Source: Mesorhizobium amorphae CCNWGS0123
Lineage (GTDB): Bacteria; Pseudomonadota; Alphaproteobacteria; Rhizobiales; Rhizobiaceae
Reading direction: 5' to 3'
Length of the DNA: 64,000 bases
NCBI RefSeq assembly: GCF_001686985.1
Contig: NZ_CP015318.1
Location: forward strand, 2,974,001-3,038,000
Within the stretch, counting starts at the first letter, position 1; every line of letters starts with the position of its first letter. Under the pieces are notes generated by a model. The model was not told the origin of the DNA. It ran no database searches and worked only from the letters and a program-made list of their open reading frames with translations. The translations under genes and the position numbers were made by a program. This document shows, piece by piece, positions 17,620 through 25,661 of the stretch.

Positions 17620-17865
17620 CTACTCGACCAGCACATGCGCCTCACGGGCTGCGCCGACAAACGCATCCATGGCCGCATCGGCCGGAAGATCACCGCTCAT
17701 GGCACGGCGGCAGGCGCGCAGCGCCGAGCCGTGTTGCGCACTCCCGGCGTCACGCCATTGGCCTGTCAGCAATTCGACTGCCTGCTGTGCATTGGAAATG
17801 TGCCGGATCGAGCCCGCGATGCCCACCGAAACCGGAACCGGCCTCGAAAACCATCCCTGGGTCAT
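17620..17865 (-). CDS. DUF982-domain protein
   Basis: An 81-residue soluble protein. WFSRPVPVSVGIAG, HISNAQQAVELLTGQWRD, and the end ACRRAMSGDLPADAAMDAF then AAREAHVLVE follow the DUF982 pattern (W..PV, then A..LL..W, then A...C..A..G, then A..AF..AA.EA). DUF982 proteins are common in rhizobia and have no known role. I use ATG at 17865 because the family starts just before the W..PV motif; the frame is open to 17913. It is isolated, with no operon partner. Confidence 0.75.
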   Translation of the reverse strand: MTQGWFSRPVPVSVGIAGSIRHISNAQQAVELLTGQWRDAGSAQHGSALRACRRAMSGDLPADAAMDAFVGAAREAHVLVE

Positions 17866-18298
17866 GGGTAAAACCCTTGCTGTTATGACCCAACAAAACG
17901 CACCATGCGGCACTAGGTTTCATCGCCGCGTCTCAACTGGCCGTGAACTCCCCGTTGCCGCTGATTTCTCCCTTGTGGCCGTCGCGAAACATGCGGCGCA
18001 CTGTAAATGCGGCTCGAAGAACTCGTTATATTCTTGCTGAAAGAGCGCGGCGCTGGTACTTGTTGGCGGCGCAGATTCAAAAAGATCGAATCTGCGCCGG
18101 CTTGCGTAACGGATAAAATCGCGCATGCTGTCCCGGCCATGATCCCGAATGGTGGCAACCTGTTTCGAGAAGGATCATGGTCAAACGAGAAGCAGAGCCC
18201 CGTCCCGTAAAATGGGATGGTTAGCTCAGGCAATGCTCTGGATGTCTGATGCCATTGCCCCCATGGCGTTCGGAAGAGCAAGGCATATGGGGAAATAA
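17866..18298. other. 433-bp region without a supported gene
   Basis: Short open frames on both strands lack ribosome sites and family features. The only clear structure is a perfect 11-bp hairpin, GGCGCAGATTC (18068-18078) and GAATCTGCGCC (18088-18098), with an A-rich 9-base loop. A 15-codon frame at 18178 has GAAGGATC before it but no recognisable product. Confidence 0.5.
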
Positions 18299-18658
18299 AT
18301 GGTCTCGAAGCAACTTACTTCCAACGCCGAAACAGCGGCCGCCTTCCTGTCCGTAATGGGCAACGGCAAGCGGCTTTTGATTATGAACTATCTGGCCGAG
18401 GGCGAATTGTCGGTCGGCGTTCTCGCCGATAAAGTCGAGCTCAGCCAGTCCGCGCTCTCGCAGCATCTTGCCAAGTTGCGGAGGTTCGGCATCGTCGAAA
18501 CCCGCCGCGACCGGCAGATGGTCTACTATTCCTGCAAGTCGGCCGCCGCGCGCGAACTGCTCGCTTTGCTAGACGGCTTGCTGGCAAAGGAGAGGCCGCT
18601 CGCGGGCCGCCATCAGCAGTACGTCACCGAAAGGCAGCGCCGGCCGCAGGCAGCCTGA
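18299..18658 (+). CDS. ArsR-family regulator, NolR-like
   Basis: A 119-residue winged-helix repressor. AFLSVMGNGKRLLIMNYLA, LSVGVLADKVELSQSALSQ and RRDRQMVYYSC match the ArsR fold and are especially close in style to rhizobial NolR, which represses nodulation genes and responds to growth state. There is no cysteine metal-binding CxC in the recognition helix, so it is unlikely to be a metal sensor. GGGGAA precedes the ATG at 18299. It is followed by a strong hairpin. No nod genes are in the window, so NolR identity stays tentative. Confidence 0.82.
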   Translation: MVSKQLTSNAETAAAFLSVMGNGKRLLIMNYLAEGELSVGVLADKVELSQSALSQHLAKLRRFGIVETRRDRQMVYYSCKSAAARELLALLDGLLAKERPLAGRHQQYVTERQRRPQAA

Positions 18659-18676
18659 GGGCCGGACACTGGTATC

Positions 18677-18700
18677 CGCCGGGCACGCCTGTGCCCGGCG
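18677..18700 (+). terminator. Hairpin after the ArsR-family gene
   Basis: CGCCGGGCAC (18677-18686) and GTGCCCGGCG (18691-18700) form a perfect 10-bp stem with a 4-base loop, 18 bases after the stop codon. No T tract follows. Confidence 0.65.
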
Positions 18701-18724
18701 ACGCGGCCTTAAGGCCCGTAGCTG

Positions 18725-19009
18725 ATGGTCAAGGCGGACAGCGTTGGGTCGGGAACGCCACCGCTGTTGAGGTATTGTCGGCGCTGCGGAGATGATCGGG
18801 ATCATCGACAGCGCGGCGGCCGCCGGGTTGGGCGACCCCGTATTGCGCTCACATGGATCGTCAATGAACTGTCGGGCCTGGGCATAGCACTCGAGCCGGG
18901 GCAAGTGGTGATCACCGGCACCTGCGTGACGCCGATAAGCGTCGAGGCCGGTGACGAAGTCACCGACGACTTAGGCAGATTTGGCCGCGTCTCGGCGAGG
19001 TTTGTCTAG
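18725..19009 (+). pseudogene. Decayed 2-keto-4-pentenoate hydratase-family remnant
   Basis: The C-terminal 54 residues read like the end of a hydratase/FAH-fold decarboxylase of the MhpD group: ALTWIVNELSGLGIALEPGQ, then VVITGTCVTPISVEAGDEV, then FGRVSARFV. The sequence upstream carries the expected preceding segments but in other frames: VKADSVGSGT (frame of 18725), TAVEVLSALR (shifted by two) and GIIDSAAAAGLGDPV (shifted by one). At least three frame changes separate them and the N-terminal two thirds are missing, so the gene is dead. It abuts the 3' end of the polyamine-type permease gene on the other strand. Confidence 0.75.
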
Positions 19010-19812
19010 TTTCCCCCGCGCTGCCTGGCCACGGCGCTTCGCACCGCCAGCACCAGCACGGTGATGATGATCAGGATCACCGAGAGTGCTGCGATCGCTG
19101 GGTCGATGTTGTCGCGCAGGCCCATCCACATCAGCCTTGGCAGTGTAATTGCGTTGACCGAGGTGATGAACAGCGTCACGCCGATCTCTTCCCAGGACAG
19201 CACGAAGGAGAGCAGCGCGGCGGTGACGATGCCGAACTTGATGTTGGGCATGATGATGCGCGTGGCGCGCTCCCACACGCTGGCGCCAAGGCCACGCGCG
19301 GCAAGGTCGATGCGCCGGTCGAGCTGGCTGAGCGAAACCAGGATCAGCACGGTGGCGAAGGGCACCGTCATCACCGAATGCGCCATGGCAACGCCGAGCC
19401 AGGTGTCGTAGCCAAAGAACGAACTGAAGCCCGAGATGGAGGTGAGCAGGAAGTAGAGCGTGATCGCCGAAACCACCGGCGGCACCACCATCGGCAGCAG
19501 AACGAAGCCGACGAGTGCGGCGGTGAAGCGCGGCTGGAACATCCAGACGCCAAGGCTGAAGCAGAGCGCCAGCACCGTCGAGATGGCGCTGCTGACGATG
19601 CCGATGCGGATCGAGAGCAGGATGGCGTCGATCCAGCGCGGATCCTCGATCAGCGCCCGGTAGTGGCGCAGCGACAATTCCCCGGTCGGCATCGCCAGCA
19701 TGCGGCTTGGCGTCAGCGACACCGGGATGACGGCAAGCAGCGGCAACAACAGGAACAGCGCCACCAGGACGGCGAGGATCAGTGAGACGGGTCCGGGGCG
19801 ATAGGTCGGCAT
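19006..19812 (-). CDS. Polyamine-type ABC transporter permease (PotC-like)
   Basis: A 268-residue inner-membrane permease with six predicted helices. The EAA loop is LDLAARGLGASVWERATRII followed by MPNIKFGI. It is the second of two permeases in a four-gene minus-strand operon (ATPase, binding protein, PotB-like, PotC-like) and starts 3 bases after the PotB-like stop. The PotC class matches spermidine/putrescine and related cation importers, but substrates across this class also include opines, phosphonates and amino acid derivatives. Confidence 0.88.
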   Translation of the reverse strand: MPTYRPGPVSLILAVLVALFLLLPLLAVIPVSLTPSRMLAMPTGELSLRHYRALIEDPRWIDAILLSIRIGIVSSAISTVLALCFSLGVWMFQPRFTAALVGFVLLPMVVPPVVSAITLYFLLTSISGFSSFFGYDTWLGVAMAHSVMTVPFATVLILVSLSQLDRRIDLAARGLGASVWERATRIIMPNIKFGIVTAALLSFVLSWEEIGVTLFITSVNAITLPRLMWMGLRDNIDPAIAALSVILIIITVLVLAVRSAVARQRGGN

Positions 19813-19815
19813 GGG

Positions 19816-20649
19816 CTACACCAACTGCTTCGGCCGCACGTAGCGGAACAGCAGCGCCATCAGCGCGCCGACGAACAGCACCAGCACGACGCTGATCGCC
19901 GCACCCAGGCCCCAGTCAGGGCTCTGGAAGATGCGCAGGTAGATCAGCTCGGCGATCATCACGCTGCGGCCGCCGCCGAGGATCGCCGGGGTGACGAAGA
20001 AGCCCAGCGAGAAGACGAAGACGATCAGCGCCGAGCCGATGATGCCGGAGCGCGTCATCGGCACGAACACCGACCAGAAGGTGCGCATGCGGCTGGAGCC
20101 AAGCCCGCGCGCCGCCAAAAGCACGCGGTCGTCCAGGCTGCGCATGGCAGACGCCAGCGGAAACACCGCGAAGGGAATGAGGAAATGCGTCATGCCGACG
20201 ATGACGCCGAATTCATTGCGCACCAGCGCCAGCGGCTCGGAGATGAAGCCGATCGATTGCAGCCACGTATTGATCAGGCCGCGATTGGACAGCAGCGCCA
20301 CCCAGCCGAAGGCGCGCGTCAGCACCGAGATCCAGAAGGGAACGAGAATGCAGAACTCGGCCACGATCCGCTGCACCGGGCTGCCGCGCACCCAGACGAC
20401 GGTGATGGCATAGGCCGCTGCCACCGACACCAAAGTGACGATCAAGGCGATGCGCAGCGTGCGGATGAACACTGACTGCACCAGCGGGTCGGTGGCCAGA
20501 GCGCCATACTGTCCAAGCCCCGGCGTCGGCAGCGTGACGCTCCACTTGACCACGCCAAGGAACGGCCAGGCGTAGGCGAGCACAAGAAACAGGAGCAACG
20601 GCGCCATCAACAGCGCCGCGCCCATCCTGTCGGAGAGGGTGCCTCTCAT
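19816..20649 (-). CDS. Polyamine-type ABC transporter permease (PotB-like)
   Basis: A 277-residue inner-membrane permease of the PotB/PotH class. Helices include LLLFLVLAYAWPFLGVV at the N terminus; the EAA loop is LLAARGLGSSRMRTFWSVFV. It lies 24 bases downstream of the binding-protein gene and directly upstream of the PotC-like gene. No hairpin separates it from the binding-protein gene, unlike the other three importers in the window. Confidence 0.88.
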   Translation of the reverse strand: MRGTLSDRMGAALLMAPLLLFLVLAYAWPFLGVVKWSVTLPTPGLGQYGALATDPLVQSVFIRTLRIALIVTLVSVAAAYAITVVWVRGSPVQRIVAEFCILVPFWISVLTRAFGWVALLSNRGLINTWLQSIGFISEPLALVRNEFGVIVGMTHFLIPFAVFPLASAMRSLDDRVLLAARGLGSSRMRTFWSVFVPMTRSGIIGSALIVFVFSLGFFVTPAILGGGRSVMIAELIYLRIFQSPDWGLGAAISVVLVLFVGALMALLFRYVRPKQLV

Positions 20650-20673
20650 ACCGGTCCGATGATCCCAGCCCGG

Positions 20674-21786
20674 TCAGGCCGAGATGATCTTGGTGTATTC
20701 GTCGAGCGCCGGCCCGTAGTTCTTGGCGTACCAGTCCATGTCGAGCGCGATCTGCTTCTTCATGTTCTCGGGGTCGACCGGATTGATGCGCTTCTTGTCG
20801 GCGGGGATCAGTGCGTCGGCGGCCGGATTGGCCGGGCCCTGTCCGAGCTTGTCGAACATGACGAGCTGCTTTTCTGGGTCCTGGGCGCTGGCGATGAACT
20901 TCATCGCCGCGTCCTTGCCGCCGGGATTGCCCTTGAGCACGGCGAGCGCGCCGGGCGAGATCAGGCCCTGGTCCCAGATGAACTTGATCTTGCCGCCCGA
21001 GTCCTGCTCGATCAGCGAGGCGCGGGTCGACCAGACGATGGCCATCGAGGCTTCGCCGTTGAGCAGCACGCTCTGGCTCTCGGCGCCGCCACCCCAATAG
21101 GCGACGACGTTCTCCTTGAAGGCGGCGATCTTGTCATGCGCGCGCTTCAAGTCGAGCGGGTAGAGCGAGGCCGGGGCGATGCCGTCGGCGAGAAGGGCCG
21201 CTTCCCAGCTCGACACGCCCCATTTGTAGAGCGAGCGCTTGCCGGGGAACTTCTTGACGTCGAAGAAATCGGCCATGCCGGTCGGCGCGTTGCTGCCGTA
21301 CTTTTCCGAGTCGTAGGCGATCACATAGGAGAAGAAATAGGTCGAGGCGGCATATTCCCAGCCAAAACCCTCGCGCATCTTCTTCTTGTCGACGATGGCA
21401 TAATCGATCGGCTCGAGAGCGCCCTGGGCGCCGAGCGTGATGGCCGAGAACGGGTCGACGTCGACCAGGTCCCAGGTCGGCGCGCCGCTCTTGAACTGCG
21501 CGGCGATCGCGCCTTCGGTCGGGCCCGAGCCGTCCATCTTGACGGCTATGCCGGTCTCCTTGGTGAAGGCCTGGCCGTAGGCGGCGTCATAAGCGGTGAT
21601 GGCGTCGCCGCCCCAGTTCACCAGCACCAATTCCTTGGCCTGCGCGAAGGCGCCGGTCGAGCGCAGCAGCATCGGCGTGCCGGCCAGCACCAGCGCCGCC
21701 AGTTGCGTGAACTGCCGGCGCGAGATCTCGCCGCTCCTTGCCCTGGCGGAAAGGGATTCGATCGCATTTCTCTTGGTGTCGTTCAT
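20674..21786 (-). CDS. Polyamine-type ABC transporter substrate-binding protein (PotD-like), Tat-exported
   Basis: A 370-residue periplasmic binding protein of the PotD/PotF class. The N terminus carries a twin-arginine signal, SRRQFTQLAALVLAG, with cleavage after about GAFA, so it is probably exported folded through Tat. The mature part begins KELVLVNWGGDAITAYDAAY and includes VKMDGSGPTEGAI and PTWDLVDVDPFS. I chose ATG at 21786, preceded by GGGGAA; the frame is open further upstream. It is encoded between the ATPase and the permeases. Confidence 0.88.
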   Translation of the reverse strand: MNDTKRNAIESLSARARSGEISRRQFTQLAALVLAGTPMLLRSTGAFAQAKELVLVNWGGDAITAYDAAYGQAFTKETGIAVKMDGSGPTEGAIAAQFKSGAPTWDLVDVDPFSAITLGAQGALEPIDYAIVDKKKMREGFGWEYAASTYFFSYVIAYDSEKYGSNAPTGMADFFDVKKFPGKRSLYKWGVSSWEAALLADGIAPASLYPLDLKRAHDKIAAFKENVVAYWGGGAESQSVLLNGEASMAIVWSTRASLIEQDSGGKIKFIWDQGLISPGALAVLKGNPGGKDAAMKFIASAQDPEKQLVMFDKLGQGPANPAADALIPADKKRINPVDPENMKKQIALDMDWYAKNYGPALDEYTKIISA

Positions 21787-21869
21787 GTTAGTTCCCCTTT
21801 TTTCGTTGGTCGTTTGGGTAGTTGGCGCAAGTCCCGGAATCATCGCTCGAGGATTCGTCGCCTTGGTCG

Positions 21870-22961
21870 TCATCCTCCGTCCGGAAGCAGGAAACCTTTT
21901 TCCGCCGGCCAGGTCAGCCAGACGGAATTGCCCTTGCTGAGTGCGGCCGCCGCAACCTCGTTCGGCACCGAGACCGTCACCCTGGCGCCCTGGCGCGTCG
22001 TCAGGTCGAGCCTGGTCGCTGCACCCAGATAGGTGGAGGCTATTGCCGTGGCGGCAATGCCGTTCTCGCCCACCGCCGCTTCGCGCGCGATCGACATGTG
22101 CTCGGGCCGGATCGCCAAGATGGCGTTACCGCTGACCGCGTCGGCATTGCCGCGCAGGCTGACGGCGCGGTCTTCGCAAAGCCCGACAGCACCATCGTCG
22201 GCAGCCCGCACGCCCTTCAGCGGCAGCATGTTGATCTCGCCGAGGAATTCGGCGACGAAGCGGTTGGCCGGCCGGTCGTAGACTTCGTCCGGCGCGCCGA
22301 CCTGCAGCAGTTTGCCGTGGTTGAAGATGGCGACACGCGACGACAGCGCCAGCGCCTCGCTCTGGTCGTGGGTGACGAAGACGAAGGTGGTGCCGGTTTC
22401 CTGGTGCAGCCGCTTCATCTCGGCCTGCATCTGGCCGCGCAGGCTCTTGTCCAGTGCCGAGAACGGCTCGTCGAGCAGAAGCACGCCCGGCTCGAACACC
22501 AGCGCGCGGGCCAGCGCCACGCGTTGCTGCTGACCGCCGGAAAGCTGCGCCGGCAGCTTTGTTTCGTGGCCCCTCAGCCCGACGCGCTCGATCATCTCGC
22601 CGACACGGCGCTTGATCTCGGCCGCCGATTTTTTGCGCACCTTGAGCGGGAAGGCGATGTTGGCCTCGACCGACATATGCGGGAACAGCGCATAGCCCTG
22701 GAACACCATGCCGGCGGCGCGCTGCTCGGCCGGCCGCTCGGTGATGTCGACGCCGTCGCTGAAGAGGCGGCCGTCGCTCGGCTTCACGAAGCCGGCAAGG
22801 ATCATCAGGAAGGTGGTCTTGCCAGAGCCGGAGGGCCCGAGCAGCGTCAGGAACTCGCCGCGGCCGATATCGAGCGTCAGATTGTCCAGCGCACGGAACG
22901 AGCCGAAGCTCTTGCCGATCCCGATTGCCTTGATCTCTGCGGCCCGGCCGGGTTGCTGCAT
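21870..22961 (-). CDS. Polyamine-type ABC transporter ATP-binding protein (PotA-like)
   Basis: A 363-residue ATPase. It has Walker A GPSGSGKTT, the Q loop in GMVFQGYALFPHMSV, signature [15 protein letters not shown], Walker B VLLLDEPFSALD and the H loop VTHDQSEALAL. A C-terminal TOBE-type domain (about 280-360) is typical of PotA/FbpC-class ATPases. It is the first gene of the operon; the LysR regulator gene lies 104 bases upstream on the same strand, so the pot-type promoter lies in that gap. Confidence 0.92.
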   Translation of the reverse strand: MQQPGRAAEIKAIGIGKSFGSFRALDNLTLDIGRGEFLTLLGPSGSGKTTFLMILAGFVKPSDGRLFSDGVDITERPAEQRAAGMVFQGYALFPHMSVEANIAFPLKVRKKSAAEIKRRVGEMIERVGLRGHETKLPAQLSGGQQQRVALARALVFEPGVLLLDEPFSALDKSLRGQMQAEMKRLHQETGTTFVFVTHDQSEALALSSRVAIFNHGKLLQVGAPDEVYDRPANRFVAEFLGEINMLPLKGVRAADDGAVGLCEDRAVSLRGNADAVSGNAILAIRPEHMSIAREAAVGENGIAATAIASTYLGAATRLDLTTRQGARVTVSVPNEVAAAALSKGNSVWLTWPAEKGFLLPDGG

Positions 22962-23065
22962 CCTGCCTTCGTCCTCACTCGTGTTGAAATCGTAGGGCAG
23001 GGCGCCGCCTCACCGCAACCGAATAGTTTTCGCCTGATCGGCAAATTTGATTCATCTATCGTGGG

Positions 23066-23953
23066 TTAGAGCCGGCTCTCCGACAGCTTCGACCTCAGCC
23101 ACCCCCCAAACGCCTCCAGCACCGGATGGCTCGCCTTGGCGTGTTCGGACACCAAAAAATACGAGCGCGGCGATTTGATCGCGATGTCGAAGGGGCGCAC
23201 CAGGCGGCCTTCGCTGAGTGCCCGGCGGCTGGTCAATTCGTCGCCCATGGCGATGCCCTGGCCGGCGATCGCTGCCGAGAAGACCAGGTTCATGTCGGAA
23301 AAGAAGATGCCGCTTTCAGTGTCGGGGTTCTCGACCTTCGACAGCGCCAGCCAGCGCGCCCAGTCCTCCGTGTCGCCGAGATGGAGCAGATTGGCGCGCA
23401 GCACGTCGGCCGGCTTGGAAAAACCGCCAACCTTGTTGAGCAGCGTCGGGCTGCACAGCGGTGTGAACGAGATCTCGCACAGCAGCTCGGCCGCCCGGTT
23501 CGGCCAGTTGCCGACGCCAAAGGCGATAAAGGCGTCGGCGTCCGGATTGCTGACATCGTCGAGACGCCGCGGCGTAAGGACGTGCAGCGCGACGTCCGGA
23601 TACATCTGCCGGAACTCGCCGATATGGGTGCATAGGAACAGCGAGGCGAAGCCCGGCGTGCAGGAGACGCTGAACGAACCGCCGACGCCGGTGCCGGCAT
23701 GGCGCGTCACCGCGTCGCCGAGCACGGTGAGCGCCTTGCGCACGTCGCTGGCATAGCGCTGGCCGCGCGGCGTCAGCGCCACGCCCTTGCCGATGCGTTC
23801 CAAAAGGTCGAAGCCGAGGTCGCGCTCGAGCAGCCGCAACTGGTGGCTGACGGCACTGCGGGTCAAGTGCAATTCGTCGGCGGCGCGCCACACGCTGCCG
23901 TGGCGGGCAAAGCTGTCGAGGGCGCGCAGCGCCTGGGTGGAGGGTATTCTCAA
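23066..23953 (-). CDS. LysR-family regulator, GcvA-like
   Basis: A 295-residue LysR regulator. The N-terminal helix-turn-helix (IPSTQALRALDSFARHGSVW then AADELHLTRSAVSHQLRLLE) and a C-terminal ligand domain with FSVSCTPGFASLFLCTHI and GIAMGDELTSRRALSEGRLV resemble the GcvA branch. It sits between the pot-type operon and the divergent amidohydrolase gene (83 bases from start to start) and is the natural regulator of both. The motif GCAAATTTG at 23039-23047 and a related GAATTTGCATG in the divergent gap may be parts of its sites, which is a guess. Confidence 0.9.
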   Translation of the reverse strand: MRIPSTQALRALDSFARHGSVWRAADELHLTRSAVSHQLRLLERDLGFDLLERIGKGVALTPRGQRYASDVRKALTVLGDAVTRHAGTGVGGSFSVSCTPGFASLFLCTHIGEFRQMYPDVALHVLTPRRLDDVSNPDADAFIAFGVGNWPNRAAELLCEISFTPLCSPTLLNKVGGFSKPADVLRANLLHLGDTEDWARWLALSKVENPDTESGIFFSDMNLVFSAAIAGQGIAMGDELTSRRALSEGRLVRPFDIAIKSPRSYFLVSEHAKASHPVLEAFGGWLRSKLSESRL

Positions 23954-24035
23954 GAAGCCTCAGGTGAACCGAATTTGCATGAGCCGGGAAAACATATCAC
24001 TTTTTAGGAAGCCGCTTCACTGCTTTCTTTGAGGG

Positions 24036-25640
24036 ATGGAGAAACCGGTGGCGACCTCGGCGCAAGCGACCGCGCTTGCCTGCATCGACGGCATCCAGCC
24101 GCTGCTGTCGGTGTGGACGCGCACCATCTTCGACTTCGGCGAGACCGCCTGGCGCGAATACCAGTCGGCCGCCTGGTATGTCGATCGGCTGAAGCGCGAG
24201 GGCTTTTCTGTCGAGGAAGGCTCGGGCGGCATGCCGACCGCGTTTTGTGCCCATTGGACGAACGGCGTCGGCCCCACCATCGGCATGTATGCCGAATATG
24301 ATGCCGTGCCCGGCAACTGCCAGGACGCGGCGACGGTGCAGCGTCCGCGCCCGGATCTCGGCTCGGAGGCCGGCGGCCACACCGACCCGCATTCGGGGCT
24401 GGGCATTGCCAGCCTCGGCGGCTTGCTCGCCACCAAGGCGGCGATGCAGCAGCACGACATTCCAGGCACGCTGCGCTTCACCGGCGAGCCTGCGGAAAAG
24501 GTGAGGGGATCGAAGCCGATCCATGCGGCGAAAGGCTATTATGACGGTCTCGCCGGCATGATCTCCTTCCACCCTTTCTACATGCTGCCGCTCTGCAACA
24601 CGGCGCGCTGGGACACGCATTGTGGTGCCGCCTACGCGATGATCTACCGTTTCATCTGCGACCGGCCGGAGCGCTGGGCGAGGCCGGCCGGCGGCGCGGC
24701 CCCCATCCCGCAGTCGCATTCCGCGATCCGGGCGCCCGGTGCCAACGACGCGCTGATGATGATGTATATGGCGTCGAAGGCGCTGCGCGATTCCATGCTG
24801 CCGCACCAGGGCGGCTGGTCGATCAGCGAGGCGATCCTGACCGCCGGGCAAGCAACCGCCGACAATCTGCCGGCGGGGCTCTCCGAGATCCAGTACATGA
24901 TCCGCGTGCCGACGCTCGAGATGGCCGAGCAGGTCACCGCCGTGCTCGACCGCAACGCCGAAGCTGCCGCCACGATGAGCGGCTGCCGCTACGAGCGGCA
25001 TTTTGTGTCGAAGTCGCGGCCGGGGCTCGCCAATCACGCCATGGCCGGCATTGTCTTTGAGGCGCTGTCGGCGGTCGGTCCGCCGCGCTGGGACGAAGAC
25101 GCCAAGGCGGTCGCCCGCGAGATCCAGGTCAATGCCGGCCGCATGGGAAGCGACGAGCCGTTCATCGACGAACTGGAGCGGCTGATCGAGCCGCAGGCGG
25201 CGGAAGCCATCCTGCGCCGCGACCTGCCGCCTTCGCAGGTGAATTCGACCTCCGATGACTACACCGATATGTCGTGGCACGCGCCGACGGCGCGTTTCTA
25301 CGTCGCCCGCCCGGCGTTGCGCTCGGAGACCGGCTATCCCTATCCGTCCTGGGTGATGAATGCGCTGGGCGGCATCCCCGCCACCATCAACCCGATGGTT
25401 GTTTGTGCGTCAAAGACCATCGCGCTTTCAGCCCTTCGTCTGCTCGAAGACAAGACCGCCCGCGATGCCGCGATGGATGAATTCATCAACCGCACCGGCG
25501 GCGGCATTGGCGGCGCGAACTGGATCGCACCGCTCTGCGACTACGAACCGCCGATCAACTTCCGCTGGCCGGAATATGTCACCACACCGCGCGGGCGCGA
25601 CTGGTGGATACCGAGCGGCCAACCCAACCAAACCGCATGA
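24036..25640 (+). CDS. M20-family amidohydrolase with altered metal-site residues
   Basis: A 534-residue cytosolic protein of the M20/AbgB-like amidohydrolase family. The family segment AEYDAVPG is at about 86-93. The region that is usually HxCGH reads GGHTDPHSGLG, with Asp117 in place of Cys and His119 kept. The usual PAEE reads GEPAEK (Glu154, Lys155). Later segments ISFHPFYMLPLCNTARWDTH and STSDDYTDMSWHAPT supply further histidines. It should cut an amide bond, possibly of an N-acyl or peptide-like compound imported by the pot-type system. GTG at 24048 has GGAG at a good distance and is an alternative start. A DDAH-like gene follows 21 bases later, probably in one transcript. Confidence 0.8.
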   Translation: MEKPVATSAQATALACIDGIQPLLSVWTRTIFDFGETAWREYQSAAWYVDRLKREGFSVEEGSGGMPTAFCAHWTNGVGPTIGMYAEYDAVPGNCQDAATVQRPRPDLGSEAGGHTDPHSGLGIASLGGLLATKAAMQQHDIPGTLRFTGEPAEKVRGSKPIHAAKGYYDGLAGMISFHPFYMLPLCNTARWDTHCGAAYAMIYRFICDRPERWARPAGGAAPIPQSHSAIRAPGANDALMMMYMASKALRDSMLPHQGGWSISEAILTAGQATADNLPAGLSEIQYMIRVPTLEMAEQVTAVLDRNAEAAATMSGCRYERHFVSKSRPGLANHAMAGIVFEALSAVGPPRWDEDAKAVAREIQVNAGRMGSDEPFIDELERLIEPQAAEAILRRDLPPSQVNSTSDDYTDMSWHAPTARFYVARPALRSETGYPYPSWVMNALGGIPATINPMVVCASKTIALSALRLLEDKTARDAAMDEFINRTGGGIGGANWIAPLCDYEPPINFRWPEYVTTPRGRDWWIPSGQPNQTA

Positions 25641-25661
25641 TCAAAGCACGAGGAGAACCCC

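Noticed and set aside
18178..18225. 15-codon frame preceded by GAAGGATC
   Set aside because: No recognisable product and the sequence around it shows no other sign of coding.
23997..25280. 427-codon minus-strand open frame opposite the amidohydrolase gene
   Set aside because: Arg/Gly/His-rich shadow; the plus strand carries the amidohydrolase motifs.
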